Positions 17,371-27,177 are shown, counted from the first letter of the stretch. The stretch: DNA of 46,493 nucleotides from Flavobacterium columnare NBRC 100251 = ATCC 23463 (GCF_002530675.1 NZ_PCMX01000079.1:1-46493), one strand, 5' to 3'. Translations and numbers: made by a program. Notes: generated by a model from the sequence alone, not told the origin.

Positions 17371-17558
17371 ACTAACCCAGATTACAATATTAGACCCGAA
17401 TGAAGTGTACAGGCGAAGCAGTAAATTTATTACAGATAAAAAGGACTCCATTTTTGTCCTCAATCTAAAACTACAACTGTGGTAAAAAATCCCCGAGTAT
17501 TTTACCTTCTTAGCCCTTTTTATCTTCGTTATAAAGTCTACACATAATCTGGGATTAT
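17371..17558. repeat. Dispersed repeat R1, copy a
   Basis: An element of about 190 bp with inverted ends TAACCCAGATTA (17373-17384) and TAATCTGGGATTA (17545-17557). Recognisable blocks, in order, are ACCCAGATTAC, AAATTTATTACAGATAAAAAG, ACTCCAT and CCCTTTTTATCTT. The same blocks recur in the same order at 35397-35552, so this is a mobile or formerly mobile non-coding repeat. A 68-codon frame on the minus strand here is not a gene. Confidence 0.65.
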
Positions 17559-17768
17559 ACATTGTTTATGACAAAAAAATAATACATTAAATACTCATAG
17601 AAAATTTGAGTAAAAGTTTGAAATTGAAGAAAAATAAAGCAAAATAGATTCGTTTTTTCGGCTTACTTCAAGTCTAGTGAAAATGGGGTTAAACGGTAAG
17701 GACAGAAAATACAAAGAATTAGGAATCAAAACCGAAAAGCTAAGATTTGTAGATACAAAAAGGATAGA

Positions 17769-17906
17769 GGGTGTCCAAAGGTAGTAATCTTGTCATTTCG
17801 CCCCAAGAGAGGATCGAACGAAGCAAATCAGATAGTACTGATAATGTAACTTCTCCTGTCGTCCCATTGACAAACTAGATGTTAAGTTACTACTTTTTAG
17901 ACACCC
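17769..17906. repeat. Dispersed palindromic repeat R2, copy a (MITE-like)
   Basis: The element is 138 bp with long terminal inverted repeats: GGGTGTCCAAAGGTAGTAA at the left end and TTACTACTTTTTAGACACCC at the right. Inside, CTTGTCATTTCG mirrors the CATTGACAA side, and GAACGAAG and GATAATGT words are present. The same layout recurs at 29760-29909. It has no coding capacity, so any movement would need a transposase in trans. Confidence 0.75.
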
Positions 17907-17932
17907 ACTTTATTTACGTAGTTTTATAGATT

Positions 17933-19072
17933 TTATTTTACTAAACCTCTAGAAATAACGATTCTCTGAATTTCTGAAGTTCCTTCATAGATCTGAGTAA
18001 TTTTAGCATCACGCATCATTCTTTCTACATGATACTCACTAACATATCCATTACCGCCATGTATTTGAACAGCTTCTATTGTTACGTTCATGGCTGTTTC
18101 TGAAGCAAATAATTTAGCCATTGCGCCAGAATGAGATATATCTTGTCCAGCATCTTTTTCGCAAGCTGCTTTTAAGCAAAGCATTCTAGCAGCCGTAATT
18201 TGAGTAGCCATATCGGCTAATTTAAAAGCGATAGCCTGATGTTGGAAAATTGGTTTTTTGAATGCTACTCGTTCTTGTGAATATTTTAAAGCTAATTCAT
18301 ACGCACCAGAAGCAATACCTAATGCTTGAGAGGCAATACCAATACGACCCCCATTTAAAACAGCCATAGCAAAATTAAAACCGAAACCATCTTCACCAAT
18401 GCGGTTTTCTTTAGGTACTTTTACATCAGAAAACATAAGTGAATGTGTGTCAGAACCTCTGATTCCCATTTTTTTCTCTTTTGGACCTATAGAAAATCCT
18501 TCCCAACCTTTTTCAACAATAAAAGCATTAATTCCTTTATGTCCTTTTTCAGTATCTGTTTGAGCAATAACGATGTAGGTAGAAGCTGAACCACCATTTG
18601 TAATCCAGTTTTTAGTACCATTTAATAAATAGTAATCTCCTTTATCAATTGCTGTTGTTTTTTGAGAAGTAGCATCAGAGCCAGCTTCTGGTTCAGATAA
18701 ACAAAATGCACCAATAACGTCTCCTTTAGCAAGAGGAACTAAATATTTCATCTTTTGCTCTTCACTAGCAAATTTTTCTAAACCTGCACACACTAAAGAG
18801 TTATTTACGGACATGATTACAGCGGCAGACGCATCTATTTTAGCTATTTCTTCCATAGCTAATACATAAGAAACACTATCTAAACCTGCTCCTCCGTATT
18901 TGGGATCAACCATCATACCTAAAAAGCCTAGTTCTGCCATTTTTTTTACTTGCTCCGCTGGAAATATAGAATGTTCATCTCTTTCTATAACACCTGGTAA
19001 TAATTCAGTTTGCGCAAAATCTTTTGCTGCTTGCTGAATCATTAAATGTTCTTCGCTTAAATTAAAGTTCAT
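17933..19072 (-). CDS. Acyl-CoA dehydrogenase, short-chain type
   Basis: This 379-aa FAD flavoenzyme is expected to oxidise short or branched acyl-CoA esters to enoyl-CoA in beta-oxidation or amino-acid breakdown. It covers the usual family length. It has the FAD-binding segment FCLSEPEAGSDA near residue 128, NGTKNWITNG near residue 155, and the C-terminal QIHGGNGYVSEYHVER and IYEGTSEIQR. The Glu in IYEGTSE is the catalytic base position of the short-chain group. Butyryl-CoA-type activity is likely, but the exact chain length cannot be read. It has its own promoter and is divergent from anmK. Confidence 0.93.
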   Translation of the reverse strand: MNFNLSEEHLMIQQAAKDFAQTELLPGVIERDEHSIFPAEQVKKMAELGFLGMMVDPKYGGAGLDSVSYVLAMEEIAKIDASAAVIMSVNNSLVCAGLEKFASEEQKMKYLVPLAKGDVIGAFCLSEPEAGSDATSQKTTAIDKGDYYLLNGTKNWITNGGSASTYIVIAQTDTEKGHKGINAFIVEKGWEGFSIGPKEKKMGIRGSDTHSLMFSDVKVPKENRIGEDGFGFNFAMAVLNGGRIGIASQALGIASGAYELALKYSQERVAFKKPIFQHQAIAFKLADMATQITAARMLCLKAACEKDAGQDISHSGAMAKLFASETAMNVTIEAVQIHGGNGYVSEYHVERMMRDAKITQIYEGTSEIQRIVISRGLVK

Positions 19073-19106
19073 TGTATTTTTGTGTTTTTGTTTTTATAAA
19101 AGTTTT

Positions 19107-19136
19107 CAAATATAGTTATTTATGCGAATTTACCAA
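19107..19136 (-). promoter_or_regulatory. Promoter of the acyl-CoA dehydrogenase gene
   Basis: Read on the minus strand, TTG (19134-19136) is 19 nt from TATATTTG (19107-19114), the exact Bacteroidota -33/-7 layout. It lies about 35 nt before the start codon. Confidence 0.7.
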
Positions 19137-19146
19137 TAAGTTTGTC

Positions 19147-19154
19147 TATTTTTG
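19147..19154 (+). promoter_or_regulatory. -7 box for anmK
   Basis: TATTTTTG fits TAnnTTTG and ends 6 nt before the anmK ATG, so the mRNA leader would be nearly absent. Confidence 0.5.
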
Positions 19155-19160
19155 CAAGTT

Positions 19161-20234
19161 ATGAAAAATAAGTTTTTTAACGTTATAGGTGTTATGTCTG
19201 GTACCTCTTTAGATGGGATAGATTTAGCTCATGTATTCCTTAAAAAAAAGAACCAAACTTGGGAATTTGAAATGTTAGAAGTGGAAACCATACCTTATCA
19301 TCATGAATGGGTATTTAGATTACAATCTGCTGTTAGCTTCAATCCACAAGATTTGAAAATGTTAGATAAAGAATACACAATATATCTGAGTTCTATAATT
19401 AGTGAATTTATAGAAAAGCACCAATTAAAAGACTTAGATGCCATTTGTTCACATGGACATACTATTCTACATCAACCACAAAATGGCTTTACTTTACAAA
19501 TAGGAAATTTACCAGAAATAGCCCAATTAATCAAACAAACGGTAGTATGCGATTTTAGAGTTCAGGATGTTAAAAAAGGCGGACAAGGAGCTCCTTTGGT
19601 TCCTATAGGAGACCAAATTTTGTTTTCTGATTTCGAATATTGTTTAAACTTAGGTGGTTTTTCTAATATTTCATTTCAAATGCAAGGAAAAAGAATTGCT
19701 TTTGATATTTCTCCAGTCAATACAGTTTTAAACTATTTATCAGAAAAAGCAGGAAAAAAATTTGATGATAAAGGAAAAATGGCCGCTTCGGGGTCTATCA
19801 ATGATCTTTTATTAGCAGAACTAAACGAACTGAACTTTTATAAATTACCCTTCCCTAAATCTTTAGGGATTGAATATGTAAAAAGCCACATAATCCCTAT
19901 AATTAATAAATTTAGTAGTTTAAGTATCCCAGATACTTTATGTACGTTTTCAGAACATATTGCTATCCAAATTAGAAATATATTGCTAACAAAATCAGGA
20001 AAAATGTTAGTCACTGGAGGGGGTGCCTATAATGATGATCTAGTGGAAAGAATTAGAAAATATAACCCAAATATAGAAATTATAGTACCTGATAAAAAAA
20101 TAGTTGAGTTCAAAGAAGCACTAATTTTTGCCTTTTTAGGAGTTCTAAAATTAGAAAATAAAATAAATGTATTGTCAAGTGTTACTGGAGCTTTTGAAGA
20201 TCATTCGGCAGGTTTTATTTATAGAATAAAATAA
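19161..20234 (+). CDS. anmK: Anhydro-N-acetylmuramic acid kinase
   Basis: This 357-aa cytoplasmic sugar kinase recycles cell-wall 1,6-anhydro-MurNAc to MurNAc-6-phosphate. The N-terminal ATP-binding motif GVMSGTSLDGIDLA and the internal CSHGHTILHQP, VCDFRVQDVKKGGQGAPLVP and NLGGFSNIS are family hallmarks. A third nucleotide-binding segment is VTGGGAYND near residue 290. I chose the ATG at 19161; an in-frame TTG at 19152 overlaps the -7 box and is unlikely. Confidence 0.95.
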   Translation: MKNKFFNVIGVMSGTSLDGIDLAHVFLKKKNQTWEFEMLEVETIPYHHEWVFRLQSAVSFNPQDLKMLDKEYTIYLSSIISEFIEKHQLKDLDAICSHGHTILHQPQNGFTLQIGNLPEIAQLIKQTVVCDFRVQDVKKGGQGAPLVPIGDQILFSDFEYCLNLGGFSNISFQMQGKRIAFDISPVNTVLNYLSEKAGKKFDDKGKMAASGSINDLLLAELNELNFYKLPFPKSLGIEYVKSHIIPIINKFSSLSIPDTLCTFSEHIAIQIRNILLTKSGKMLVTGGGAYNDDLVERIRKYNPNIEIIVPDKKIVEFKEALIFAFLGVLKLENKINVLSSVTGAFEDHSAGFIYRIK

Positions 20235-20250
20235 CAATAAAAAGTTCATT

Positions 20251-20281
20251 TTTGGAATCATATTTAAATATAATACATTTG
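20251..20281 (+). promoter_or_regulatory. Promoter of the chalcone-isomerase-like gene
   Basis: TTTG (20251-20254), a 19-nt spacer and TACATTTG (20274-20281) form a textbook Bacteroidota promoter, 24 nt before the ATG at 20306. Confidence 0.8.
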
Positions 20282-20305
20282 TATTACCCTAAAATATTCA
20301 AATAT

Positions 20306-20884
20306 ATGAAACTAAAAAAATTATTTTTTACGACTCTTATGCTTACGACGTTCTTGTCTAATGCACAAACGCAATTTGAGACAGATGGTGTAATTGTTCC
20401 TAGAACTATAGAAGTGAATGGAGGAAAGAAAATTCAATTAAATGGATTTGGAACGCGATCAAAAGCTTGGGTTGATGTATATGTACAAGCGTTATATTTA
20501 ACCGCTTTATCCCAAGATTCGCAAATAATTATGGACAGTGAGACCGATATGGCTATCCGTATTGAAATTATTTCAAAAATGGTTACGTCTCGTAAGTTAA
20601 CCAATGCAATGGAAAAAGGGTTTGAAAAATCATGTGGAGAAAGATTGAACGTCATGATGCCTAAAATCAACCAATTTAAAGCATTACTTTCGGATGAAAT
20701 AGTAAAAGGAGATGTTTATATTTTATCATACAATCCCAAAGATGAAACTATTTCAGTTACTAAAAATGATAAATTAAAAGGAAAAGTAGAAGGGAAAGAT
20801 TTTAAAAAGGCTCTTTTCGGCATTTGGTTATCACAAGAACCAGCGGATGAAGATTTAAAGAACGAGCTTTTAGGAAGACATTAA
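20306..20884 (+). CDS. Exported chalcone isomerase-like family protein
   Basis: This 192-aa protein has a signal peptide (MKLKKLFFTTLMLTTFLSNA). The mature part opens with DGVIVPRTIEVNGGKKIQLNG, followed by GxRxKAWVDVYVQALYL and a C-terminal FKKALFGIWLS, the pattern of the bacterial chalcone-isomerase-like family. These proteins share the fold but are not known to act on chalcones; fatty-acid binding is one proposal for the wider fold. The upstream frame to 20252 is ignored because a promoter lies there and the signal peptide starts at 20306. It ends before a terminator. Confidence 0.85.
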   Translation: MKLKKLFFTTLMLTTFLSNAQTQFETDGVIVPRTIEVNGGKKIQLNGFGTRSKAWVDVYVQALYLTALSQDSQIIMDSETDMAIRIEIISKMVTSRKLTNAMEKGFEKSCGERLNVMMPKINQFKALLSDEIVKGDVYILSYNPKDETISVTKNDKLKGKVEGKDFKKALFGIWLSQEPADEDLKNELLGRH

Positions 20885-20900
20885 AAAAACATAAGTCATT

Positions 20901-20943
20901 AAAAAAGTTGTGCAAAATATTTACATTTGCACGACTTTTTTTG
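20901..20943 (+). terminator. Terminator between the chalcone-isomerase-like gene and the dehydrogenase
   Basis: AGTTGTGCAAA (20906-20916) pairs with TTTGCACGACT (20926-20936), one G-T wobble, then T7. The loop and right arm contain TACATTTG (20922-20929), a perfect -7 box, so the same DNA may also start the next transcript. Confidence 0.8.
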
Positions 20944-20975
20944 TAAAATACACATCTAAATTTAAATAAAACAGC

Positions 20976-22202
20976 ATGAAAGAACTTTTAAAGAAATTTG
21001 AAAATAAAGAACCAGAAGTAGTATTTCATTGGAAAGATCCAGAAACAGAGGCAGAAGGATGGACCGTAATTAATTCATTGCGTGGAGGTGCTGCTGGAGG
21101 AGGAACTCGTATGCGTAAAGGATTAGATATGAACGAAGTTTTATCCTTAGCTAAAACAATGGAGGTTAAGTTTTCAGTTTCAGGACCAGCTATAGGTGGA
21201 GCAAAGTCAGGAATTAATTTTGATCCAAATGATCCTAGAAAAAAAGAAGTTCTACAACGTTGGTACAAAGCGGTATCTCCCTTGTTGAAAAGTTATTATG
21301 GAACAGGTGGCGATTTAAATGTAGATGAAATTCATGAAGTAATACCAATGACTGAAGAATGTGGTGTTTGGCATCCACAAGAAGGAGTGTTTAATGGGCA
21401 TTTTAAACCTACTGAAGCCGATAAAATAAACCGTATAGGACAATTACGCCAAGGAGTTGTAAAAGTGATAGAAAATACTACTTTTTCACCCGATATTCAT
21501 AAAAAATACACTGTAGCAGATATGATTACAGGGTATGGAGTGGCACAAGCGGTTAGACATTATTATGATATTTATGGAGGGAGTGTTGTAGGTAAAAAAG
21601 CCATTGTTCAAGGTTTTGGTAATGTAGGGTCAGCTGCTGCTTTTTATTTAGCAGAAATGGGGACTAAAATCGTAGGTATTATAGATAGAGAAGGGGGGCT
21701 TATTAATGAAAATGGTTTTAGTTTTGAAGAAATCAGAACATTATTCCTTAATAAAGAAGGGAATAAACTGGTAACGGATAATATGATTCCTTTTACTGAA
21801 ATTAATGAAAAAATTTGGTCTATAGGAGCAGATATTTTTGCACCATGTGCTGCATCACGTTTAGTCACAAAAGAACAGGTTGAAAGCATGATTATTTCAG
21901 GATTAGAAGTAATTTCTTGTGGAGCCAATGTTCCTTTTGCAGACAAAGAAATTTTCTTTGGTCCTATTATGGAAGAAACAGATAGCAAAGTAAGTTTAAT
22001 TCCTGATTTTATTTCAAATTGTGGTATGGCTCGTGTTTTTGCATACTTTATGGAACGAAAAGTACAAATGACAGACGAAGCTATTTTTAATGATACTTCA
22101 GATGTTATTAAAAAAGCTATCCAAAAAACATTTGATTTAAGTTCTGATAAAAAGAATATAAGCGCAAGAGCTTTTGAAATAGCATTAAAACAATTAGTTT
22201 AA
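20976..22202 (+). CDS. Glu/Leu/Phe/Val family amino-acid dehydrogenase
   Basis: This 408-aa NAD(P)-dependent oxidative deaminase links an amino acid to its 2-oxo acid. The substrate-side domain carries GGAAGGGTRMRKG and the catalytic lysine region SGPAIGGAKSGINFDPND, then GTGGDLNVDE. The Rossmann domain carries VQGFGNVGSAAAFYLAEMG near residue 215 and CGANVPF. The family name is secure, but which amino acid is used cannot be read. The 408-aa length is close to leucine/phenylalanine-type and flavobacterial enzymes rather than the 450-aa hexameric glutamate dehydrogenase. It is monocistronic. Confidence 0.92.
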   Translation: MKELLKKFENKEPEVVFHWKDPETEAEGWTVINSLRGGAAGGGTRMRKGLDMNEVLSLAKTMEVKFSVSGPAIGGAKSGINFDPNDPRKKEVLQRWYKAVSPLLKSYYGTGGDLNVDEIHEVIPMTEECGVWHPQEGVFNGHFKPTEADKINRIGQLRQGVVKVIENTTFSPDIHKKYTVADMITGYGVAQAVRHYYDIYGGSVVGKKAIVQGFGNVGSAAAFYLAEMGTKIVGIIDREGGLINENGFSFEEIRTLFLNKEGNKLVTDNMIPFTEINEKIWSIGADIFAPCAASRLVTKEQVESMIISGLEVISCGANVPFADKEIFFGPIMEETDSKVSLIPDFISNCGMARVFAYFMERKVQMTDEAIFNDTSDVIKKAIQKTFDLSSDKKNISARAFEIALKQLV

Positions 22203-22399
22203 TTTTTATTGTTTAAAAAATTAAATTTCCAAAAAGAAAAACTTTAGTCACATAAATAATATTGTAAAAATTAGATACTTTATTTCTGTCTTTTATTTTG
22301 TTCAACGATGTCTTTAATCATTCAAATAAAGATAGTTGATTAAGTTAAATGGATAAGGTTTTGAACTTTTGGATAATCTTAGTTGTTATAGATTTATAT

Positions 22400-22438
22400 A
22401 AAAAGAGAATATCATATTTTTTGAATATTCTCTTTTTA
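22400..22438 (-). terminator. Bidirectional terminator, dehydrogenase / yifB
   Basis: AAAAAGAGAATAT pairs with ATATTCTCTTTTT around a short AT loop. T-tracts on both sides suit the two converging genes; it sits 13 nt after the yifB stop. Confidence 0.8.
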
Positions 22439-22450
22439 AATTTATAGGAT

Positions 22451-23986
22451 CTAGCCAAGCCAACCTTCTCGATCTAGACTCCTATATTGAATAGCTTCCG
22501 CTATATGATGAGCATGTACATCATCTGAATTTTCAAGATCAGCAATAGTACGAGATACTTTTAATATCCTATCATAAGCTCTGGCGGATAAACTTAATCG
22601 TTCCATTGCTGTTTTTAATAAATGAAGAGAATCATCATCTAAAGAACAATATTCTCTTATTTGTTTCGTAGTCATTTGAGCATTGTAATGTAAATAATCA
22701 TATTTTTCAAACCTTAAACTCTGAATATCACGTGCTTTACAGACTCTTTTTCTAATTTCTAAACTACTTTCGGAGGGACGATTGTCTGAAAGTTTTTCAA
22801 AAGGAACAGGTGTTACCTCTATATGCAGATCTATTCGATCTAATAAAGGACCTGATATTTTGTTCATATACCGTTGCATTTCATTAGAACTTGAACTTAA
22901 TTTAGAAGAGGAATCATGAAAATAGCCACTCGGACTAGGATTCATACTGGCAACAAGCATAAAGGAAGAAGGGTAGGTAATTGTAAATTTAGCTCTAGCG
23001 ATAGTTACTTCTCGATCTTCCAATGGTTGCCGCATTACTTCTAAAACTTCTCTCTTAAACTCAGGGAGTTCATCTAAAAAAAGAACACCATTATGTGCTA
23101 AGGAAATTTCTCCAGGCTGCGGATAACTACCTCCACCTACAAGAGAAACACTTGAGGCAGAATGATGAGGAGCCCTAAAAGGACGCTGATTGATTAAGCC
23201 TGAATCTTTTGATTTTCCTGCAACGCTATGTATTTTCGTTGTTTCTAATGCCTCTTTTAACGTCATAGGAGGTAGAATGCTGGGCAATCGTTTCGCTAGC
23301 ATGGTTTTGCCTGCTCCAGGTGGACCAATTAATATAATATTATGTCCCCCAGCTGCTGCTATTTCCATACACCTTTTAATTGATTCTTGACCTCTTACTT
23401 CTGCAAAATCAAATTCAGGAAAATCAATAGTTTTAAAAAAATCTTCGCGAGTGTTTATTTTTATAGGTTCTAGTTGTATTTTATTTTCAAAAAAATCAAT
23501 AATTTCACTCACATTTTCAATTCCATATACTTCTAAATCAGATACAATAGCGGCTTCGTTAGCATTTTGTTTAGGTAAGAAAAACCCCTTAAAACCTTCT
23601 TCTCTAGCTTTTATAGCAATAGGTAAAGCCCCTTTTATAGGTTGCAAACTTCCATCTAAGGAAAGTTCGCCCATTATAACATATTGCTCTATTTTATCTT
23701 TGTTGATTTGTCCAGAAGCCGCTAGAATGCCAATGGCAATCGTTAAGTCATAAGCAGATCCTTCCTTACGTAAATCAGCAGGAGCCATATTGACGATTAT
23801 TTTTTTTCCTGGAAATTGATAATGATTATTTTTAAGAGCAGCTGCTATCCTAAAGCAACTTTCCTTGATGGTACTATCGGGTAATCCTACTAGATGATAA
23901 CCTATCCCTTTTTCTGTGTTTACTTCTACTGTAATAGTAGTAGCATCTACGCCAAAAACAGCGCTTCCAAATACTTTTACTAACAT
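22451..23986 (-). CDS. yifB: YifB/ComM family Mg-chelatase-like AAA+ ATPase
   Basis: This 511-aa protein has an N-terminal Lon-protease-like domain without the protease active site (about residues 1-170), an AAA+ domain with Walker A GPPGAGKTMLAKRL near residue 220 and Walker B VLFLDELPEF near residue 300, and a C-terminal Mg-chelatase-like helical domain with LSARAYDRILKVSRTIADL. In Vibrio and Haemophilus the homologue ComM is a helicase that extends branches during natural transformation. A role in DNA uptake here is by homology only. It is monocistronic on the minus strand. Confidence 0.95.
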   Translation of the reverse strand: MLVKVFGSAVFGVDATTITVEVNTEKGIGYHLVGLPDSTIKESCFRIAAALKNNHYQFPGKKIIVNMAPADLRKEGSAYDLTIAIGILAASGQINKDKIEQYVIMGELSLDGSLQPIKGALPIAIKAREEGFKGFFLPKQNANEAAIVSDLEVYGIENVSEIIDFFENKIQLEPIKINTREDFFKTIDFPEFDFAEVRGQESIKRCMEIAAAGGHNIILIGPPGAGKTMLAKRLPSILPPMTLKEALETTKIHSVAGKSKDSGLINQRPFRAPHHSASSVSLVGGGSYPQPGEISLAHNGVLFLDELPEFKREVLEVMRQPLEDREVTIARAKFTITYPSSFMLVASMNPSPSGYFHDSSSKLSSSSNEMQRYMNKISGPLLDRIDLHIEVTPVPFEKLSDNRPSESSLEIRKRVCKARDIQSLRFEKYDYLHYNAQMTTKQIREYCSLDDDSLHLLKTAMERLSLSARAYDRILKVSRTIADLENSDDVHAHHIAEAIQYRSLDREGWLG

Positions 23987-24137
23987 GGCTTAAATTATTT
24001 TAAAGGCTTATATTTAATAAAATTAATGAAAAAAGAGTAAAAATGTTTGTTTTTAACTTAATTTTTTGTTAAAAATTAATTAAAATAAAATATATTGAGT
24101 GATTATTTTTAATTTTCAAGAATAAAACAAAGCTTCA

Positions 24138-27100
24138 ATGATGAAAAAAATAAAGGCGTTTTTACTCTTAAATTTAGTGTTTTTGCATACAATAAATGCG
24201 CAAGAGTATTTTCCTAATAATGAAAGCGTAAAAAATAAAGTCTCTAATTTGACTGCTTTTATTAATGCAAAAATTTATATTACTCCTTCAGAAGTGATAG
24301 AAAATGGAATATTATTAATTAAAGACGGGAAAGTAGCAGAAGTTGGTAAAAACTGCCTAATTCCTAATTCAACTATTACTATTGATTTAAAAGGAAAAAC
24401 TATTTATCCCTCATTTATTGATTTGTATACTAATTTTGGAATCGAAACAACGACAAAATCTAATACCAATAGAAATGATAATCCCTTGTATGATACCCAA
24501 AGAAAAGGATATTATTGGAATGAACACATTAAAACAGAAAATAATGCTTTTGAAGTTTATAAGTATGACAACCAAAGAGCAGAAGAATTTTTAAAAGCAG
24601 GATTTGGTCTTTTATGTACCCATATTCCAGATGGAATTGCTAGGGGTACAGGCGCTTTAGTGTTTTTGAATAATGAAAAAGAAACCCATCATTTTTTAGA
24701 AAAAACAATAACTCATCATTTCTCTTTAAAGAGAAGTACATCTTCTAATCAAGCGTATCCATCTTCATTAATGGGAACATTAGCGCTGTTGAAGCAGATG
24801 TATCACGATGCTAATTGGTATAAAAAAGGAAATTCAGAGTATAAAGATACTTCTTTAGAATCTTTGATAAAAAATGAAAAATTAGTTCAAATTTTTGCCA
24901 CAGAAGATAAATTAAACAGTTTGCGAATAGCTAAAATAGGAAAACAAATTGGTGTTAATTATATCTTTAAAGGGTCAGGTAATGAATTTGAACGTATTGA
25001 CGAAATAAAAAAATATAATTCTAAATTTATTATTCCAATTAATTTTCCTGAAGCTTATGACGTATCAGATCCTTATATAGCCAATCAAATGGAATTGGCT
25101 GATTTACGATTTTGGAATCAAGCCCCCTTAAATCCTAAAATATTAGCTGATAATGACGTAGTTTTTGCTTTAACAACAGACAAATTAAAGAAAATAGATG
25201 ACTTTAAAACCAATTTATTAAAAGCTATAAAATATGGCTTAAATAAAACAATAGCATTAGAAGCACTAACTACCATTCCTGCTAAATTATTAGGAAAAAC
25301 CAATCAAGTAGGTTGTTTAAAAATAGGAGCGTATGCCAATTTTTTAATTACTTCAGGAGATATTTTTGATGTAAAAACTACCTTATTTGAAAATTGGGTT
25401 AATGGTAAAAAGTATGTAATAAACAATTTAGAAACTAAAGATGTTAGAGGAAATTATGATCTAACTTTTAGAGACGAAAATTACAAAATGAAAATCGAAG
25501 GAGAAATAAATGCTCCTAAAGTAGAAATTAAAACAAAAGAAAACAAAAAAGTAAATTCTAAATTAACAATATCCGATAATTGGATGAATATCCTATTGCA
25601 AACAGCAGATACCACTAAAACAGAATTTCATAGACTAACAGGTTTTATTTCAGATACCAAAAAAATTACAGGAAAAGTAGTAACAGCTCAAGGATTAGAA
25701 TCTATTTGGGAAGCTAAACAAACAGATGTTTTTGTACCAAATCAAGAAGAATTACCCCAAAAAGAGGCAAATAAAATTTTTCCTGTAACCTATCCTAATT
25801 TGCCCTACGGCAATCTTCAAAAACCAAAAAATAAAATCCTATTGTTTAAAAAAGCCACCGTTTGGACCAATGAAAAAGATGGAATTCTACCAGAAACCGA
25901 TGTTTTGATAAAAAATGGAAAAATAGTAGCAATTGGAAAGTCTATTAATGAGACGACAGCTGAAGTAATAGATGCAAAAGGCAAACATTTAACAACTGGG
26001 ATTGTAGACGAGCATTCGCATATAGCAATATCCAATGGGGTAAATGAGGGAGGACATAATTCATCAGCAGAAGTAACAATAGAAGATGTAGTTAATTCTG
26101 AAGATGTTAATATTTATAGAAATTTAGCAGGCGGAGTAACTACCTCTCAATTGCTACACGGTTCAGCTAATCCTATTGGTGGGCGTTCAACTATAGTACG
26201 TTGGAAATGGGGATTACCACCCGATGAAATGATTTTTCAAAACGCACCTCAATTTATCAAATTCGCTTTAGGAGAAAATGTAAAACAATCTAATTGGGGA
26301 ATTTCAAATCCAACCCGTTTTCCACAAACCCGTATGGGAGTAGAACAAGTATTTATAGATTATTTTACCCGAGCATTAGAATATGATAAAATGTGGAAAC
26401 TCTACCACACACAAGGAAAATCAGGTAAATTAAAAGAACCACGTATTGATCTTGAATTACAAACAATAGCTGAAATCTTAAATAAAAAACGATTCATCTC
26501 ATGTCATTCTTACGTTCAGTCTGAAATTTTATCTTTAATGCGAGTAGCTGAAAAATTTAATTTTAAGATAAATACCTTTACTCATATCTTGGAAGGATAT
26601 AAAGTAGCTAATGAAATAAAAAAACATGGGGCAGGAGCTTCCAGGTTTTCCGATTGGTGGGCCTATAAATATGAAGTAAATGATGCCATTCCCTATAACG
26701 CATCCATTCTTCATAAACAAGGAGTGCTTGTAGCAATAAACTCTGATGATGCCGAAATGTCAAGACGATTAAATCAAGAAGCAGCAAAAATAGTTAAATA
26801 TGGCGGTATATCAGAAGAAGAAGCTTGGAAGATGGTAACATTAAATCCAGCTAAATTACTCCATTTAGATGATAGAATAGGAAGTATAAAAATAGGTAAA
26901 GACGCAGATCTAGTTTTATGGGATGATAACCCATTATCAGTATATGCAAAAGTAGACAAGACCATAATCGAAGGAACCTTATATTATGATAGAATACTAG
27001 ACCAGCAACACAGACAGTCGATTCAGCTAGAAAAAATAGAGTTGATAAATCAAATGTTGCAGCAAAAAAATCAAGGAGCCTCTACACGACCAGTAGCTAA

Positions 27101-27143
27101 AACAGAAAAAAGACACTACCATTGCGATACAATGGAAGAGTAA
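24138..27143 (+). CDS. Exported two-domain amidohydrolase
   Basis: This 1001-aa protein is predicted to be periplasmic or surface-exposed (signal peptide about residues 1-21, ending INAQ). Two amidohydrolase-like halves follow each other. The N-terminal half (about 30-430) has the composite-domain strands but reads YPSFIDLYTNFG where an HxH metal motif is expected. The C-terminal half (about 570-980) keeps EHSHIA, CHSYVQSE, TFTHILEGY and INSDDAEMS, the metal-ligand order of imidazolonepropionase-like enzymes. So one half is likely catalytic and the other structural. The substrate is unknown; cyclic amides, peptides or secondary metabolites are possible. The next gene, 34 nt on, is a shorter relative and likely co-transcribed. 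Confidence 0.9.
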   Translation: MMKKIKAFLLLNLVFLHTINAQEYFPNNESVKNKVSNLTAFINAKIYITPSEVIENGILLIKDGKVAEVGKNCLIPNSTITIDLKGKTIYPSFIDLYTNFGIETTTKSNTNRNDNPLYDTQRKGYYWNEHIKTENNAFEVYKYDNQRAEEFLKAGFGLLCTHIPDGIARGTGALVFLNNEKETHHFLEKTITHHFSLKRSTSSNQAYPSSLMGTLALLKQMYHDANWYKKGNSEYKDTSLESLIKNEKLVQIFATEDKLNSLRIAKIGKQIGVNYIFKGSGNEFERIDEIKKYNSKFIIPINFPEAYDVSDPYIANQMELADLRFWNQAPLNPKILADNDVVFALTTDKLKKIDDFKTNLLKAIKYGLNKTIALEALTTIPAKLLGKTNQVGCLKIGAYANFLITSGDIFDVKTTLFENWVNGKKYVINNLETKDVRGNYDLTFRDENYKMKIEGEINAPKVEIKTKENKKVNSKLTISDNWMNILLQTADTTKTEFHRLTGFISDTKKITGKVVTAQGLESIWEAKQTDVFVPNQEELPQKEANKIFPVTYPNLPYGNLQKPKNKILLFKKATVWTNEKDGILPETDVLIKNGKIVAIGKSINETTAEVIDAKGKHLTTGIVDEHSHIAISNGVNEGGHNSSAEVTIEDVVNSEDVNIYRNLAGGVTTSQLLHGSANPIGGRSTIVRWKWGLPPDEMIFQNAPQFIKFALGENVKQSNWGISNPTRFPQTRMGVEQVFIDYFTRALEYDKMWKLYHTQGKSGKLKEPRIDLELQTIAEILNKKRFISCHSYVQSEILSLMRVAEKFNFKINTFTHILEGYKVANEIKKHGAGASRFSDWWAYKYEVNDAIPYNASILHKQGVLVAINSDDAEMSRRLNQEAAKIVKYGGISEEEAWKMVTLNPAKLLHLDDRIGSIKIGKDADLVLWDDNPLSVYAKVDKTIIEGTLYYDRILDQQHRQSIQLEKIELINQMLQQKNQGASTRPVAKTEKRHYHCDTMEE

Positions 27144-27177
27144 AAAACGTCATGATAAACAGTAAATATTTCAATAA

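Noticed and set aside
17356..17562. 68-codon minus-strand frame
   Set aside because: It lies wholly inside repeat R1 and has no protein-like pattern.
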